Shown piece after piece: positions 45,800 to 54,890 of a DNA stretch of 64,000 nucleotides (the first letter of the stretch is position 1; every line of letters starts with the position of its first letter). The translations under genes were made by a program, and so were the position numbers. Origin of the DNA: DASQHW01 sp963837155 (GTDB lineage Bacteria > Actinomycetota > Acidimicrobiia > IMCC26256 > PALSA-610). A model generated the notes under the pieces. The model ran no database searches, had not been told where the DNA came from, and was given only the letters and a program-made list of their open reading frames with translations. The stretch is from NCBI GenBank assembly GCA_963837155.1, contig CAWIMB010000001.1:496001-560000 (forward strand), given 5' to 3'.

Positions 45800-46649
45800 T
45801 TAGGTGCCGACGGGCCCGACGGGCACGTCACCGCGCAGGATCACCCGGTGCATGATGCGACGCGCGTCCCGGTAGTCGTACACGCCGTAGTGCATCGTCG
45901 TGCGGTTGTCCCAGAACGCGAGCGTGCCCGCTCGCCATCGGTAGCGGACGAGGAACTCGGGTGCGGTCATGTGGTCGGAGAGCAGCCGCAGCAGCGCCTT
46001 GCCCTGGGGTCCCGGCAGGTCGCACAGGCCGACGGTGAAGCCGGGATTCACGAAGAGGTTCCGGCGACCGGTCTCCGGATGTATGCGCACAACGGGATGT
46101 TCAACGGGAGGAAGCTCACTGAGCCGATCGCCGTGCCACGTGTTGCCACCGCCCTCGCGCACGACCCGCGCGTAGTGCGGGCTGTAATGCACAGCGACGA
46201 GCCCGTCGCAGAACCGTTGGAGCGGCATACCGAGCGCGTCGTACGCGGCTCGCGTGTTCGCCCACATCGTGTCGCCGCCGACGTCGGGGACGACGACCGA
46301 GTACAGCATCGATGCCATCGCGGGTTCCGCCATGAACGTCACGTCGGTGTGCCAGAAGTTCGTGCGGTCCTTCCCACTGTCGATCGGCTGGACAGCCGGG
46401 AACTCGGGCAGCGTCGGCTCGACCGGATGCCCTTCGGTGACCTCTCCGAACCTGCGCGGCGAACGCGATCTGCTGCTCTGGGACGAGAGCCTGATCGGGA
46501 AAGAACACGACCAGCCACTGCAACCACACATCGCGGATCGCGGCGACCGTCGCGTCGTCGAGCGTGGCCGCGCAGTCGATGCCGTGTATCTCCGCGCCGA
46601 TGGCCGAGGTCAGCGGCCGGACATCGAGCTCAACCTTCGTGTGCATCAT
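45800..46649 (-). CDS. TauD/TfdA-family 2-oxoglutarate dioxygenase 2 (frameshifted)
   Basis: About 283 residues: VRPLTSAIGAEIHGIDCAA and VWLQWLVVFFPDQAL at the N-terminus, a frame change near 46455, then RFGEVTEGHPVEP, the HxD pair in NFWHTDVTFM, distal His in NRTTMHYGVYDYR and Arg in RRIMHRV. All metal and co-substrate ligands are present, so the enzyme is probably functional. It lies 220 bases upstream of the peptide gene on the same strand, so it could be a tailoring gene of the cluster or separate. Confidence 0.83.
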
Positions 46650-46842
46650 TGGAACGATAGCTCCGCAGGTTCGATGCACAGCTCTGAAGAGCGCGAGAAG
46701 AACGCGATTCAGAGTGCCGTGTCATCCAACAAACTCCTCGCGGCAGCAGAGCTTGACGCGTTTGTCCGTTCGTTTTCATCGGCGAGCGCCGCGGAGTTGC
46801 CGAACAGCGGGCATGAGCTGCCTGGCCCGTCAAGATCTGAAA

Positions 46843-47320
46843 GTGGCGAAGAACTGGCTCTCGATCCGCGTCGATCTCGTCGAGGGTGGCGGCGCCGCAG
46901 GTTCTGGCTCGGCCCGGACGAGTGTTCGCGGCGGCGCGGTCGCACACGTTCGCCGATCTCGGGGTGGCGATCGACGACGTTCGCGCGCTGGGACCGCTCG
47001 CACCTGCCCGCGTTCCTCCTCGCCGACGGTACGAGCGTCGGACAAGACGACGACGACTGGGGCGAACCCGGTCCAGTGTGCACGAACAGACGACGAAGCT
47101 GAGTCGCCTCACCGACCGAGAGAGTTCGTGTATGCGTTCGACTTCGGCGACGGCTGGCATCACCTGTGCACCGTCGGCGAGCAGAAAATCGACCCGGTCG
47201 ACGAGCTCGATATCGTGCCCTCTGAGCCGTTGCCGTACTTCGGCTGGGTCGACATCCCCGACCCATACGGCCGCCGCTTCGCCGAGGACGACGGCGAGGG
47301 CCCGAGTACTGCGCCGTCGG
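46843..47320 (+). pseudogene. Broken copy of a pRiA4b ORF-3-like protein
   Basis: Begins VAKNWLSIRVDLVEGG, then changes frame several times while keeping FDFGDGWHHLCTVGEQ and LPYFGWVDIPDPYGRRF. It is a degraded relative of the intact gene at 53218 (plasmid pRiA4b ORF-3/IS1096-passenger family). The number of breaks (at least four in 480 bases) and missing C-terminal WWG motif suggest true decay. Confidence 0.7.
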
Positions 47321-47690
47321 TACGCACGCCGGGTTCGAGGCGCGAGGCCTCGAGCGCGAGCAGCATCGCGAGATCGGGCTCCGTCGCGGCGAGCCTCTGC
47401 GACATCAGCGCGGACTGCGGAGCGTGCGCTGCGGGTCGGCTCCGTCGCGCGCGTTGCCACGCTCGACGAGCGCCACGGTCGCCGAGATCACCGCGAAGAG
47501 CAGCAACGCGACCGCCGCCAGCAGGTTGCCGGCGGTTCTGTCGCTTTCGGCGAGCAGCACGTCGTCGCAGCCCCGGCCGACTTTCACCGGCTGGCGCACG
47601 ACGAGGTGCAGCGGCGTTCGACCCGGCTCGGTGATCTTGACGATCGGATCCGTTCGCTCCACGCCCGGAGCATGGCCTTGGCCGTCTGCA
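47311..47690 (-). pseudogene. Remnant of an FHA-like/TM/STAND-WD40 type protein
   Basis: On the minus strand the pieces TPLHLVVRQPVKVGRGCDD (FHA-like), NLLAAVALLLFAVISATVALV (TM helix) and, in another frame, RLAATEPDLAMLLALEASRL (the segment that follows the TM helix in actinobacterial BTAD/WD40 signalling proteins) appear in order but compressed. It reads as internal debris of a much larger gene. Confidence 0.5.
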
Positions 47691-47792
47691 AGTCGTCTGC
47701 ACCACGTTGACCAGGAGCGCGACAATCGTCAGAGATGGGTGAAGGCGGAGGCGCCCTTCGGTGCTCGGCGGCGAGACCGGTACGGTGATCGG

Positions 47793-48958
47793 GTGAGAGT
47801 GCTCGTCGTCGGTGCGGGAATCGCAGGACTGGCGACGACGCTGGAGCTCGGGCGCCGCGGCCACTCCGTTGTCGTCGTCGAACGAGCCCCGCAGCCGCGC
47901 GCCGAGGGTTACATGATCGACTTCTTCGGTCCGGGGTACGACGCGGCCGAGGCGATGGGCTTGTTGGACAGCCTTGCCGCGATCCACTACGAGGTCGAGT
48001 CGCTCGACTTCGTCAATCCCGACGGCACGCGCCGATTGTCGCTGCCATATCGCAAGCTGCGCGCCCACGCGTTTCGCGGCCGCCATTTCAATTTCATGCG
48101 CGGTGATCTCGAGCGCGTGCTGCTCGACGCCGCGCTCCCACACGCCGACCTTCGCTACGACGCGACGGTCACAACACTTTGTCCCGGCGACGATCGCGTC
48201 AGCGTGATGCTGAACGACGGCACCGAGGCCGAGTTCGACGTCGTCGTCGGTGCCGACGGCGTTCATTCCGCGATCCGTGAACAGTGCTTCGGCCCTCAGT
48301 CACAGTTCGAGGTTCCACTCGGGCACGTCACCGCCGCCTTCTTGATCGACAAGGTGCCCGATCGCGCGCCGGCCAGCCGCTTCTCGACCGTTGACGCGTC
48401 GGGCCGAATGGTCGGCGTGTACCCCATCCGCGGTGGCCGTGCCGCAACGTTCTTCGTGCATCGGAGCGACGACCCGGCCCGCGAGCTGGCGCGCGGCGCG
48501 CACGACGTCCTGCCCGCGCGGTTCGGCGACCTCGACTGGATCGTCCCCGACCTGCTCGATCAGCTCGCACGTGCCACCGACGTCTACTTCGACAGCGTCG
48601 CGCAGATCACGGTCGATCGATGGAGCTGCGGCCGGGTTGTCCTGGTCGGTGACGCGGCATGGTGCGTCTCGTTGCTTGCCGGGCAAGGCGCGTCACTGGC
48701 GTTGGCCGGCGCCCAGCGCCTTGCCCGCGCGCTCGACGCGCCCCGAGGTCGCGCCGGCGGATACGCGGCGCATGGGAAGCCGATCTTCGTCCGCTCGTCG
48801 ACGCGCGCCAGCGCTCGGGCCGTTCCGTCGCGGCGTGGTTCGTGCCTGAATCGCGTGTGCGACTTCGTCTTCGCGACCTGATGATGTCGACCGCCACCTG
48901 GCCGGTCGTAGGAGCGCTCGCCGGGCGATCGATCGGAGCAGGCCGCGCGGCAACATGA
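47793..48958 (+). CDS. FAD-dependent monooxygenase (PHBH/UbiH-like), frameshifted near the C-terminus
   Basis: About 388 residues: VLVVGAGIAGLATTLELGRRG (FAD), MRGDLERVLLDAAL, FDVVVGADGVHSAIRE and GRVVLVGDAAWCVSLLAGQGA (second FAD motif). Near 48750 the frame changes; the true C-terminus runs through LRPLVDARQRSGRSVAAW to GRSIGAGRAAT at 48958. GTG 47793 lies 6 bases after TACGGT, so it may be leaderless. The stop abuts an integrase remnant on the other strand. Confidence 0.83.
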
Positions 48959-49471
48959 ATGTCGCGCCAGCGCAAGCGGTGCAACTCGCCTGTGCGCAGG
49001 CCGGCGAAGAGTCCGCGGATTAGCAGCGTGCGGTCGCGTTGTGCTGCGAGGTCGTCGGCGTCGGTTCTGCGCAGCAGCGCCGCGATTTGCGATTCGGTCA
49101 GCCAGTACGGTTGCCAGGTGCGGGTGCGGCGGATGCGCACAAGTTGGCCGAGACGCCATGCGGGATCGATCGGGATGCGTTCTGCGTGATGCGCCCAACC
49201 GAATAGCGACTCCATGGCGACGCGGGAGTTCCGGGCGGTGGCCGTTGACCAGCGTGGCGTGTCCCAGCCCCGTTGGTAACGAAGGCGACGAGATCGTCGG
49301 TCCGTCGGTCGTGAAGCCACCGACCGGCTTGCCCGGGTGCAGACGTTGCAGTCTGCGGTACGTGTAGGCCCAGGTCTTGCGCGTCGCCGCCGAACGCAGC
49401 GAACACGCCCGATCGGCGTAGAACGCGTCGACGGTATCGGGCCACAGAAGAAGGGCCGCGGGTCGCGTCAT
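48959..49471 (-). pseudogene. Truncated tyrosine recombinase (copy 1)
   Basis: Starts at 49471 (LLLWPDTVDAFYADRACSL) with the SAM-like core-binding domain (TYRRLQRLHPGKPVGGF), a frame change near 49280, then RTLLIRGLFAGLRTGELHRLRW, the first catalytic Arg box. The sequence stops being integrase at about 48958, where the monooxygenase gene ends, so the H-R-H-Y catalytic boxes are lost. A shorter copy lies at 62916-63127. Confidence 0.75.
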
Positions 49472-49520
49472 CGATGTCTCCTGTCGTCGGCAATGTTGCG
49501 GACGCGACGACATCGGCCGT
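49251..49520 (-). repeat. Direct repeat shared with 62918-63190 (integrase 5' end)
   Basis: Beginning at GGCGTGGCGTGTCCCAGCCC, the two loci keep the same sequence with scattered differences through the integrase start and its upstream region, including AGGGGG-TGGAC-AACCCAAC at about 49550 and 63215. The copies lie 13.7 kb apart in the same orientation and bracket the accessory segment between them. Confidence 0.6.
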
Positions 49521-49640
49521 TCGGATCAGAGGCACATGTCCAGCTCGCGAAGGGGGTGGACTAACCCAACAATTGCGAGTCGCTCCCGCGCAAGTCGTTC
49601 GGTCAGCCGGTCACCTGGCCTGACCTGCAGAATCTTGCGT

Positions 49641-49679
49641 GCTCGGAGGGACTCGAACCCCCAACCTTCTGATCCGTAG
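49641..49679 (-). repeat. Left att repeat (tRNA-Arg 3' half)
   Basis: Read on the minus strand, CTACGGATCAG starts in the anticodon loop (ACG), followed by a T-arm with GGGTTCGAGTCCC and the acceptor strand CTCCGAGC. It is identical over 39 bases to 55037-55075. The 5' half of a tRNA (D arm, 5' acceptor) is absent, so this is not a functional tRNA gene. Confidence 0.8.
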
Positions 49680-49861
49680 AACGTCCGTCGACGTCCGAGA
49701 CGAGTTGTCTCGTGCGCCGCAGTGCTCCTGAGCGGCGACGATACCGCGAGCGCGTCCGGCGCGTGAAGGTCGATCGGTCGCGTTCGACGCCGTTCGTTTG
49801 CATGCCGGTTAGCACGAGCGTTCGAAGTCGTCGTCACACCCTGGTGCTAGGACTGGTGAGT

Positions 49862-50044
49862 ATGCCGAATGGCGAACCGCTCCCCGATGAGATCGTTCTG
49901 AGCCGCGAGGAAGCGAAGACGGTGCTGTTCGCGCTCGACGCGGCGTTAGAGAACGCTGCGCCCGGATCCGACCTCTATCGCCGACTCGAAGTCGCCGCCC
50001 GAATCATTGTCGAGAAGTTCCTCCCCGACCTACCCGAGCTCTGA
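49862..50044 (+). CDS. 60-residue acidic helical protein of the element
   Basis: ATG 49862 (GTG 49856 is possible) to TGA 50044. PDEIVLSREEAKTVLFALDA and AARIIVEKFLPDLPEL predict two helices. No family is recognised. It is followed after 14 bases by an HTH gene, so it probably belongs to the same small operon near the left att site. Confidence 0.6.
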   Translation: MPNGEPLPDEIVLSREEAKTVLFALDAALENAAPGSDLYRRLEVAARIIVEKFLPDLPEL

Positions 50045-50058
50045 GGAGGCGTACGATT

Positions 50059-50247
50059 ATGGATGTGAGCGAGCGAGCCATGAGGGTGCCCGAAGTAGCC
50101 CGCGTGCTCGGCATCGACGGCACCGAGGTTTACGGGCTCATCGAACGCGGCGAGCTCGAAGGTCGGAAGGGACCTGACGGCTTGGTCTACGTCAGGGAGC
50201 AAGCACTGCAGGCGTACAAAGACCGTCAAGCGAAGTCCTCTCGATAG
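50059..50247 (+). CDS. Small helix-turn-helix (excisionase/MerR-like) protein
   Basis: A 62-residue winged-HTH protein: RVPEVARVLGIDGTEVYGLIERGEL, then a wing ending VYVREQALQAYKDR. It matches the Helix-turn-helix-17/excisionase pattern. GGAGG lies about 12 bases upstream of ATG 50059. It could direct excision or regulate the element. Confidence 0.75.
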   Translation: MDVSERAMRVPEVARVLGIDGTEVYGLIERGELEGRKGPDGLVYVREQALQAYKDRQAKSSR

Positions 50248-50308
50248 TCCGCGTTCTGTGCGCGCGTTCTGCTCGCAATGACATATCTCCGGGCGGCGCG
50301 AACGGCAG

Positions 50309-50806
50309 TTATGCGTCGGTGTTCTCGCCCCGCGGGTCCGCCTTGCGCCACGCCTGTTCGGAGTCAGCTCCCATCGGGTCATAGATCTGAGTTGCGCCAG
50401 GAACCGGCGCCACCCACGCGTGGCGGAACTTCGTGAAGAACTCGTCCGTAGGTGGCGGGAACACGTCGTCGACGAAGCATCCGAGTGCGATGGTGAAGAA
50501 GCGTTGCCCGGTTGCTGGAAAGATCATGTCGAAGTAGATGCTGGAGCCGCAGACGGCGCAGAAGCGGTAGTTGATACCGCCAGGGATACCGACGGCCCCG
50601 ATGCCATCGACTTCGAGTCCGTTGTAGCACTGCGTTTCGCCGGTGATTGAAAGGACCTGGTCTTCGGCGAAAGACGCGGAAGCGATGAACACGTTGCCCG
50701 AGCGTCTCTGGCAGAAGTCACAGTGGCACGTATGCACGTGCCCAGGCTCGCCCTCAACCGTCACCTCAACTCGACCACACGCGCAACGAGCAGTCCTGGT
50801 TGTCAT
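50309..50806 (-). CDS. GFA/CENP-V domain protein (glutathione-dependent formaldehyde-activating family)
   Basis: A 165-residue zinc protein starting at ATG 50806 behind GGAGG. Zinc cysteines are in CACGRVEV, HTCHCDFCQRRSG and FCAVCGSSIYF, the full GFA pattern. Family members bind glutathione or similar thiols; the formaldehyde-activating function is not proven for most. It is cargo within the element. Confidence 0.88.
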   Translation of the reverse strand: MTTRTARCACGRVEVTVEGEPGHVHTCHCDFCQRRSGNVFIASASFAEDQVLSITGETQCYNGLEVDGIGAVGIPGGINYRFCAVCGSSIYFDMIFPATGQRFFTIALGCFVDDVFPPPTDEFFTKFRHAWVAPVPGATQIYDPMGADSEQAWRKADPRGENTDA

Positions 50807-50927
50807 ACGCCACCTCCAGACGAGCCCGAGCGCCAGGTTGCCCGATCCGGCGTGATCTTGCGAGCCGCCGATCAGGCAGATATGGACGGGGCGAGCGAAG
50901 CGACGGACCGCGCACGCCGGGTGAACG

Positions 50928-51321
50928 CTACGACTCCAGCATGTGGGCGAACCCGCTCGTGTCGAAGTAGTCGCGCCAGACGCTGATCTTCCCATCACGA
51001 AACTCGGCAACGCTTACGACGACGACCGGGCCTAGCCGCGTGCCGTCCTTGGCAACCATCCAGTCAAGTCGCTCCGTGAACACCGCGTCTTCGTTGCAGG
51101 CGACGTGGAGGTATTCAACCTCGATCCGCGCGAGCCTGATCGACTCCACGAAGCTGTCGAGCAATGCGACTGCTTCCTCCGGGCCTGTCGTCGTGGGCAA
51201 TCCGCTCTGGTGCCAGACGCAGTCCTCCGCGAAGTTCTTCCGCACCGCCGCCTGGGCAGCAGCGACACTCGCAATTCGCATCGAGTATTTCCCGAAACAC
51301 ACTCTCGTTCGTCCCCGTCAT
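50928..51321 (-). CDS. SnoaL/limonene-epoxide-hydrolase-like NTF2-fold protein (frameshifted N-terminus)
   Basis: About 131 residues. The body (AVRKNFAEDCVWHQSGLPTT, VEYLHVACNEDAVFTERLDW, FRDGKISVWRDYFD) is the LEH/SnoaL fold with the R-x-D and W-R-D-Y-F catalytic-type residues. The first 17 codons (MTGTNESVFREILDA) are in another frame, with the change near 51275. The substrate is unknown. Confidence 0.75.
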
Positions 51322-51389
51322 CGGCGAATCATGCCCGATCACGCGCCGGCGCGGCGAGTACCGATCGGCAGATTATGGACGGCGAGCTG

Positions 51390-51884
51390 TCAGCGAGGCA
51401 GCGGGACGAGCGTGACGGCCGGGCGCGCGCCGCCCAGTTCGAGAACGGCGACGCATCGCGTCGCGGCCAAGCTCGGACTCCCGGGATTCACGAAGATGGC
51501 GCCGTTGACGACCTTCACGACAGGCTCGTGCCCCCTGCCGTAGACCACCACGTTCGCGCCGGACACACCGTCGTCGTCGGTGTCCGGCTCTGCACGGAAC
51601 ACCGCGATGCGCGCGTCGCCAGTCTCCACGACGAGCGGCCCATCGACGAGCCGTGGCGGCTGTGCCGGTGGATCGGTGTCTCCCCGGACCGCTCGCACCG
51701 GCGCCATCGCTTCCAGTTGATCAAGCACGCGCAGCGTCCGCAGATCGCCGCAGAGCAGTACGAGGCCCACGCCGTCGAACGCGCGAGCAACCACCGGCTG
51801 CAGCGTTGCCCAGTCCACCTTGTCGTCGTGCGTGTCGGCGATGAGACCAACCCGCGCCATGGGCTCGAAACGCTCAGTCACCAC
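51390..51884 (-). CDS. YfcE/MJ0936-like metallophosphoesterase with altered metal motifs
   Basis: A 164-residue calcineurin-like phosphoesterase. GTG 51884 has GGAGG eight bases upstream. Motifs: ARVGLIADTHDD (D-x-H), VLLCGDLR (GDxx), VRGDTD in place of the usual GNCD, YGRGHEP in place of GHTH, and IFVNPGSPSLA. Two of the five metal motifs deviate, so the activity may be reduced or changed. Confidence 0.78.
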   Translation of the reverse strand: MVTERFEPMARVGLIADTHDDKVDWATLQPVVARAFDGVGLVLLCGDLRTLRVLDQLEAMAPVRAVRGDTDPPAQPPRLVDGPLVVETGDARIAVFRAEPDTDDDGVSGANVVVYGRGHEPVVKVVNGAIFVNPGSPSLAATRCVAVLELGGARPAVTLVPLPR

Positions 51885-52051
51885 TGGTTGCCCCTCCGGC
51901 GTTGAACGCACGATCAGCCAACTTTCGAGCGCATAATGCCCGGTAGGAGCGCGGTCGCGCCAGCGAAACGCAAGCGCATATCGGCGGTCGCGGGCTCACT
52001 CGTCCCAAGGCGTCGCGGCCCATTCCTCGACCAGTCGCCCGATCCATCGGC

Positions 52052-52666
52052 TCACGCTGAATCCTGCTCGTAGAGCGTCAACGTGCACTGACTCCCACGT
52101 ACCGATGTCAATCTCGACGCGGGTGTGTTGGTTCGCTCGCCGGCCTCGCCGGTCCGGCACCACCGCGCAGGCGGCGCTGTCGGACGCTCGTCGCCGGTTG
52201 GTGCTTGGCTGACGAGGATGTCACCGACCAGCTTCGGGATCGTTGTGCGACGCCGGAAGGCCTCGAGCTTGACCGCTCGATAGGCGGCTGGATCGACTTC
52301 GATCGCGAGCACGTGCATGCCCGTTCTCTTGTTGACGCGCGCTGCTTCGATCAAGCGGCGTTGGCGGTATAGCTCGCGAGCGCGCGCGTTCTTGCGGAGC
52401 CGTTCCTTCTCACGCCGGCGCTCGCCTTCGATGCGGGCGCGCCCGGCGGCCGCCTTCGCGGCGGCCCGATGCGCGTCCTCGGCTCGCTGCATGAGCTCGA
52501 CAGCGCGGGCGAGGAACGCCTCCTCGTTGAACCGCCGGACTTCCGCGGCGTCCGCTGCGCCTTCCAGTTGCTCGAAGATCCGCTGAGCTGCACGCTCTGG
52601 ATCGCCCGAGTGCTCGAGATCCGCGAGCAGAAAGCGGGCGCTCGTCTCATAGCGACCGGCCGTCAC
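52052..52666 (-). CDS. Charged coiled-coil protein with RHH-like segment
   Basis: A 204-residue basic protein: a long charged helix region (residues 40-110, RAAAKAAAGRARIEGERRRE) and then MHVLAIEVDPAAYRAVKLEA and RRRTTIPKLVGDILV, resembling a ribbon-helix-helix DNA-binding fold. It may be a replication, maintenance or regulatory protein of the element. No family is certain. Confidence 0.55.
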   Translation of the reverse strand: MTAGRYETSARFLLADLEHSGDPERAAQRIFEQLEGAADAAEVRRFNEEAFLARAVELMQRAEDAHRAAAKAAAGRARIEGERRREKERLRKNARARELYRQRRLIEAARVNKRTGMHVLAIEVDPAAYRAVKLEAFRRRTTIPKLVGDILVSQAPTGDERPTAPPARWCRTGEAGERTNTPASRLTSVRGSQCTLTLYEQDSA

Positions 52667-52828
52667 GCACGACCGCCGTTGTTGTCGTCAGCCGGTGGCG
52701 CTAGCGGCACCGGCAAGTCTGTGCCGTTCATGGAAGCCGCAGAGTGCTGAGATCGCGTGCTTGTCAGCAGTAGATGCGAGGGCGGCGAAGTTGATCGGTC
52801 GCGCGTGACGAACGTATGACGAGCATGT

Positions 52829-53065
52829 CTAGACGGCATCGCGAGATGTGCCGCGGCGTGCGCAGTTGATCGATCGCGCGTGCGACTTCGTGCTGACGCT
52901 GGTGGTGGCGACGAGCGCGTCGATCGTTGCTTTGGCGACGAGAACGCGGCGCCCGAATTGAAGCGCCGGGATCTCACCGCGGCGGACGCACTCGTACGCA
53001 GTCGATCGGGAGATGCCGAGCAACTCAGCGACCTCCGGGACGGTGTAGGTGAGACGTTCGGACAT
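52829..53065 (-). CDS. Excisionase-like helix-turn-helix protein
   Basis: A 78-residue protein with LTYTVPEVAELLGISRSTAYECVRRGEIP and FGRRVLVAKATIDAL, the classic excisionase-family winged HTH. It lies between the integrase and the RHH-like gene of the element, as expected for a recombination directionality factor. Confidence 0.85.
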   Translation of the reverse strand: MSERLTYTVPEVAELLGISRSTAYECVRRGEIPALQFGRRVLVAKATIDALVATTSVSTKSHARSINCARRGTSRDAV

Positions 53066-53217
53066 GTTGACCTCCTGATAGGACGGACACTGGGAATAGG
53101 CGCGTTGAAGGCCCCTGACGCGACAACGAACGAGCAGAATTTCTCGCGAAGCCGCGTCTGTACAGACCGCTGGTCAGGCCCAGGCGAAGCCGCTCAGACG
53201 AGTGTCAAGATCTGTAC

Positions 53218-53763
53218 ATGGCGAAGAACTGGCTATCGATCCGCGTCGATCTCGTCGAAGGCGGAGGCCGTCATTTCTGGCCGCGGCCGGGTCGCATCTT
53301 CGCGGCGGCGCGCACGCACACTTTCGACGATCTCGCGATGGCCATCGACGACGCGTTCGCGCGTTGGGATCGCGCGCACTTGCACGAGTTCCGTCTCGCC
53401 GATGGAACGCGCATCGGTCAGCCCGACGACGAGTGGCAGGAGCCGGGCGCGGTCCTCGACGACAGCAAGACGAAGCTGTCGCGCCTCACCGCCGGCGAAC
53501 AGTTCGTATGCGTGTTCGATTTCGGCGACGGCTGGCACCACTTGTGCACGGTGGACGAAGAGAGAATCGATCCGCTCGAGACACTCGGCATCGTGCCGCA
53601 TGCTCAGTTGCCGTACTTCGGCTGGGGTGAGATCCCCGATCAGTACGGTCGGCGCTTCGACGAAGACGACGGCGGGGGCGAGATTCCGCCCGACCCGAAG
53701 CGGACCGACCTGCCGCCGTTCTTCCACTGGTGGGGGCCGGGAGCCGACCGCTATCCCGACTGA
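53218..53763 (+). CDS. pRiA4b ORF-3-like (IS1096 passenger TnpR-like) protein
   Basis: A 181-residue intact protein: MAKNWLSIRVDLVEGGGRHF, FDDLAMAIDDAFARWDRAHL, FDFGDGWHHLCTVDEE, LPYFGWGEIPDQYGRRFDEDD and a C-terminal WWG. The family is common on plasmids and integrative elements; its function is unproven. Its 3' end overlaps the convergent integrase gene by 13 bases. A decayed relative lies at 46843-47320. Confidence 0.83.
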   Translation: MAKNWLSIRVDLVEGGGRHFWPRPGRIFAAARTHTFDDLAMAIDDAFARWDRAHLHEFRLADGTRIGQPDDEWQEPGAVLDDSKTKLSRLTAGEQFVCVFDFGDGWHHLCTVDEERIDPLETLGIVPHAQLPYFGWGEIPDQYGRRFDEDDGGGEIPPDPKRTDLPPFFHWWGPGADRYPD

Positions 53764-54890
53764 TGCTCGCCGAGGATCATCGCTCCGAGTTTCTCGGCCG
53801 CTTCGGCCTGCAACCCGGCGGTGACGTGGCTGTAGAGATCGAGCGTGATCGACACGCTCGAGTGCCCGATTCGCTCGCTCACGACCTTGGGGTGAACGCC
53901 GGCGGACAGCATCAGGCTCGCCGAGGTGTGCCGCAGGTCGTGCAAGCGGATCGGCGACAGCTCGGCCGAATCGACCGCTCGGCCGAACATCACGGTGATT
54001 CGCTCGGGGTGCAGTGGCGAGCCGTCCTCGCTCGTGAAGACGTAGCCCGTGTCGTTCCATCCCGGACCGCGTGCGAGCCGCTCTTCGAGTTGTTGGCGTC
54101 GATGGGAGCGCAAGACCGCGACGACGCGCTCGTCGATACTCACAACGCGGCGACTGGAGCGCGTCTTCGGCTCGGATTCGTGCACACGGTACGCCACGCT
54201 TACGCGTGATCGCCGAACCGCGATAGCCGAGCGATCCAGATCGACGTCCGTCCAACGCAACCCGTCGAGCTCGCCGCGGCGCATGCCGGTCGAGATCAAC
54301 ACGACCCACAGCGCGAACAGCCGATCGTGTTCGACCGCGGCGACGAATCGGCGCGCCTCGTCCGCATTCCACGATCGCATCTCCGACGCGTCACGCCGTG
54401 GAGGCTTCACCCCAAGCAACGGACTACGCCCGAGCAACCCGCACAGCACCGCATCGTTCAGCGCCTTGCGCAGCACTCGGTGCACCACGCCAACCGTCGA
54501 AGCCGAAAGCGGGCGACCGTTACGACGAGAACCGCAACGGATGAGGTCTGCGTACAGACTCTTGAGAAGGAGTCCGTTGAGGTCAGTGAGCCTCACCGCG
54601 CCGAGACGCGGCACGACGTACCACTGAACGACCTCCTTATAGCTCTTCGCAGTCGAAGGCTTCAGCGACGGCGCATGCCCAGCCAACCAGTCGTCGAGGT
54701 ACGCGCCGAACGTCAGACCGCCCGGATCAACGGCCTCGCCCGCCACCACATGTGCAAGCGCCCGTTCCGCATCGCGGCGCGTAGCGAAGCCACCCTTCCA
54801 CCGTTGCCGCCGCCGACCAGCGGCCGCGTCTCGACCAACGTCCACGATGTAGCTCCACGTCTTGCCGCGCTTGACGACGCTTCCTCGCAT
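53751..54890 (-). CDS. Tyrosine integrase of the element
   Basis: A 379-residue phage-type integrase in one intact frame. N-terminal arm-binding domain (VKRGKTWSYIVDVG), SAM-like core domain (YLDDWLAGHAPSLKPSTAKSY), catalytic domain with Arg in STGMRRGELDGLRW, HDLRHTSASLMLSAG (His, Arg), GHSSVSITLDLYSH (His, Tyr nucleophile). All five residues are present. It abuts the right att repeat (55037), the usual integrase position. Confidence 0.93.
   Translation of the reverse strand: MRGSVVKRGKTWSYIVDVGRDAAAGRRRQRWKGGFATRRDAERALAHVVAGEAVDPGGLTFGAYLDDWLAGHAPSLKPSTAKSYKEVVQWYVVPRLGAVRLTDLNGLLLKSLYADLIRCGSRRNGRPLSASTVGVVHRVLRKALNDAVLCGLLGRSPLLGVKPPRRDASEMRSWNADEARRFVAAVEHDRLFALWVVLISTGMRRGELDGLRWTDVDLDRSAIAVRRSRVSVAYRVHESEPKTRSSRRVVSIDERVVAVLRSHRRQQLEERLARGPGWNDTGYVFTSEDGSPLHPERITVMFGRAVDSAELSPIRLHDLRHTSASLMLSAGVHPKVVSERIGHSSVSITLDLYSHVTAGLQAEAAEKLGAMILGEHQSG

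Noticed and set aside
45577..45831. Longer N-terminus for the 141-residue peptide
   Set aside because: The upstream codons overlap the dioxygenase 3' end, are Arg/Ser-rich, and ATG 45576 has its own GGAG.
49641..49679. tRNA-Arg gene
   Set aside because: Only the anticodon-loop-to-acceptor half is present here and at 55037; D arm and 5' acceptor strand are missing, so these are att fragments.
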